From NCBI RefSeq assembly GCF_026153455.1, contig NZ_CP110629.1, positions 248,001 to 312,000 of the forward strand: 64,000 nt of DNA. The letters run 5' to 3'. Positions 63,272-64,000 of this stretch are shown here, piece after piece. The notes under the pieces were generated by a model. That model had not been told where the DNA came from. It made no database searches and saw only the letters and a list, made by a program, of their open reading frames with translations. Positions within the stretch are counted from its first letter, which is position 1, and every line of letters starts with the position of its first letter. This DNA is from Marinimicrobium sp. C6131 (GTDB lineage: Bacteria; Pseudomonadota; Gammaproteobacteria; Pseudomonadales; Cellvibrionaceae). The translations under genes and the position numbers were made by a program.

Positions 63272-64000
63272 TCAATCCAGAAGCAACTGCATTTTGGTGC
63301 GCAGTTCTGCCGTTGTGAATGGACATTGAAGCCAGCCCATCGGGCCCAGGCCTTCCAGGTCCGAGAGGATATCGGGCCGCTCGACGTCTTCCGTCACTAC
63401 CAGTATCGGAGTGGATGCGGACTTGGAGCTCTGGGCTAAAAGCCGAAACAGTGCGTTATCGCCGGCGAAGGCGCTTGCTCCGTCCGCGATGATCACATCG
63501 GGCAGGACGTCGCTGGCGATCTCCAGACACTCCTCCGGGTTGTCCGTCGTCAGGATATTGCAGTGCTGTTGTAGCGGTTCACTGATCTCTCGGGTCTGGT
63601 TGGTGCTTTGAGCCACAATCAACACGGTTTTATGCGTGGCGACCTCTTCAATCAGGGCTGCGTCGCGCCCCTTGCGCTTGACCTTGTAGAGCGCTCGATC
63701 AGCACATTTGATGACCTCTTCCAGGGTGTGACCCATCGAGTGGTGGCAGGTGGCGCCACCAATGCTCACCGTGACGCAGTCAGCGACCGGCGAGTGTCGG
63801 TGCTCAAGCGACAGCTCACGAATCGCCTGGTTGATGCACTGGCCCATGTGACGGGCGCCGGCCAGGTCGGTCTCCGGGAGCAGGGCGATGAATTCTTCGC
63901 CTCCATAGCGGCCCAGCAAATCAGAGGGGCGCTGCAGGCAGCTCTTTATCGCCTGCGTGATCTGCTTGAGACAGCGATCGCCGGCCGGATGGCCGTAATG
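63272..64000 (-). CDS. Diguanylate cyclase (GGDEF) with C-terminal receiver-like domain, partial
   Basis: The frame is open to the window edge, so the N-terminus is missing; 242 codons are visible. The first part is the second half of a GGDEF domain: GHPAGD, inhibitory-site RPSD exactly five residues before the active-site GGEEF, then VTVSIGG and ADRALYKVKRKGRD. Both the catalytic and the allosteric c-di-GMP sites are thus intact. After a short link comes a receiver-like domain (TVLIVAQSTNQT; PDVIIADGAS with an Asp at the usual phosphorylation place; ILVVTEDVE; WLQCPFTTAEL), although its first acidic pair is degenerate. Receiver domains normally precede GGDEF, so this order is uncommon. Convergent with pyrB. 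Confidence 0.88.
   Translation of the reverse strand, partial: HYGHPAGDRCLKQITQAIKSCLQRPSDLLGRYGGEEFIALLPETDLAGARHMGQCINQAIRELSLEHRHSPVADCVTVSIGGATCHHSMGHTLEEVIKCADRALYKVKRKGRDAALIEEVATHKTVLIVAQSTNQTREISEPLQQHCNILTTDNPEECLEIASDVLPDVIIADGASAFAGDNALFRLLAQSSKSASTPILVVTEDVERPDILSDLEGLGPMGWLQCPFTTAELRTKMQLLLD

Overview
The window is a gammaproteobacterial chromosome segment, most likely from a marine or saprophytic member of the Cellvibrionaceae. The evidence is the 16S/23S type, house-keeping gene order that closely follows the Pseudomonas aeruginosa ribF-ileS-lspA-fkpB-ispH / fim-pil / pilSR / bamD-rluD-pgeF-clpB region (compared from memory), and a polysaccharide-degrading locus whose enzymes carry polyserine linkers and carbohydrate-binding modules. 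Gene order and families are read from the sequence; the taxon is an inference.

Layout. (1) 1-711: 5' part of a TonB-dependent siderophore receptor with a Fur-like box. (2) 906-8439, minus strand: a tightly packed six-gene operon, BlaI repressor, M56 (BlaR1-type) membrane protease, TolC-type channel, small His-rich lipoprotein, His-tagged adaptor and heavy-metal RND pump. The protease lacks a penicillin-sensor domain but has a His/Cys-rich loop, so the operon looks like a metal-sensing, proteolysis-controlled efflux system. (3) 8606-18045: murJ, a FapA/DUF342 gene, then ribF-ileS-lspA-fkpB-ispH, with a 28-bp perfect inverted-repeat element between ribF and ileS. (4) 18042-29335: type IV pilus minor pilins (fimT, fimU, pilV, pilW, pilX, pilE), the tip adhesin gene pilY1 and the pilSR two-component system. 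(5) 29463-37160: nadE, bamD, rluD, pgeF, clpB (with a sigma-32-type promoter) and a DUF4124 gene.

(6) 37672-52840: the branched-chain amino-acid genes ilvI-ilvH and ilvY/ilvC are split by an AT-richer island of about 10.8 kb (39902-50775). The island holds a TonB-dependent receptor, a tryptophan-halogenase-like flavoprotein, a GH-A clan lipoprotein and two GH26 (probable beta-mannanase) enzymes. Three LacI-type operator-like palindromes precede it, one lying between the -35 and -10 of a promoter. This is best read as a compact mannan-utilisation locus. (7) 52954-53865: pssA.

(8) 53884-59952: one rRNA operon with three tandem promoters, 16S, tRNA-Ile(GAU), tRNA-Ala(UGC), a broken third tRNA-Ala-like copy, 23S, 5S and a strong terminator. 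(9) 60029-64000: a short GlpD-like FAD oxidoreductase, a DUF2971 gene, pyrB, and the C-terminal part of a diguanylate cyclase that ends in a receiver-like domain.

The strongest candidates for undescribed biology are the BlaI/M56-metal efflux operon and the island inserted in the ilv genes. No CRISPR array, integrase, transposase or phage gene was seen.
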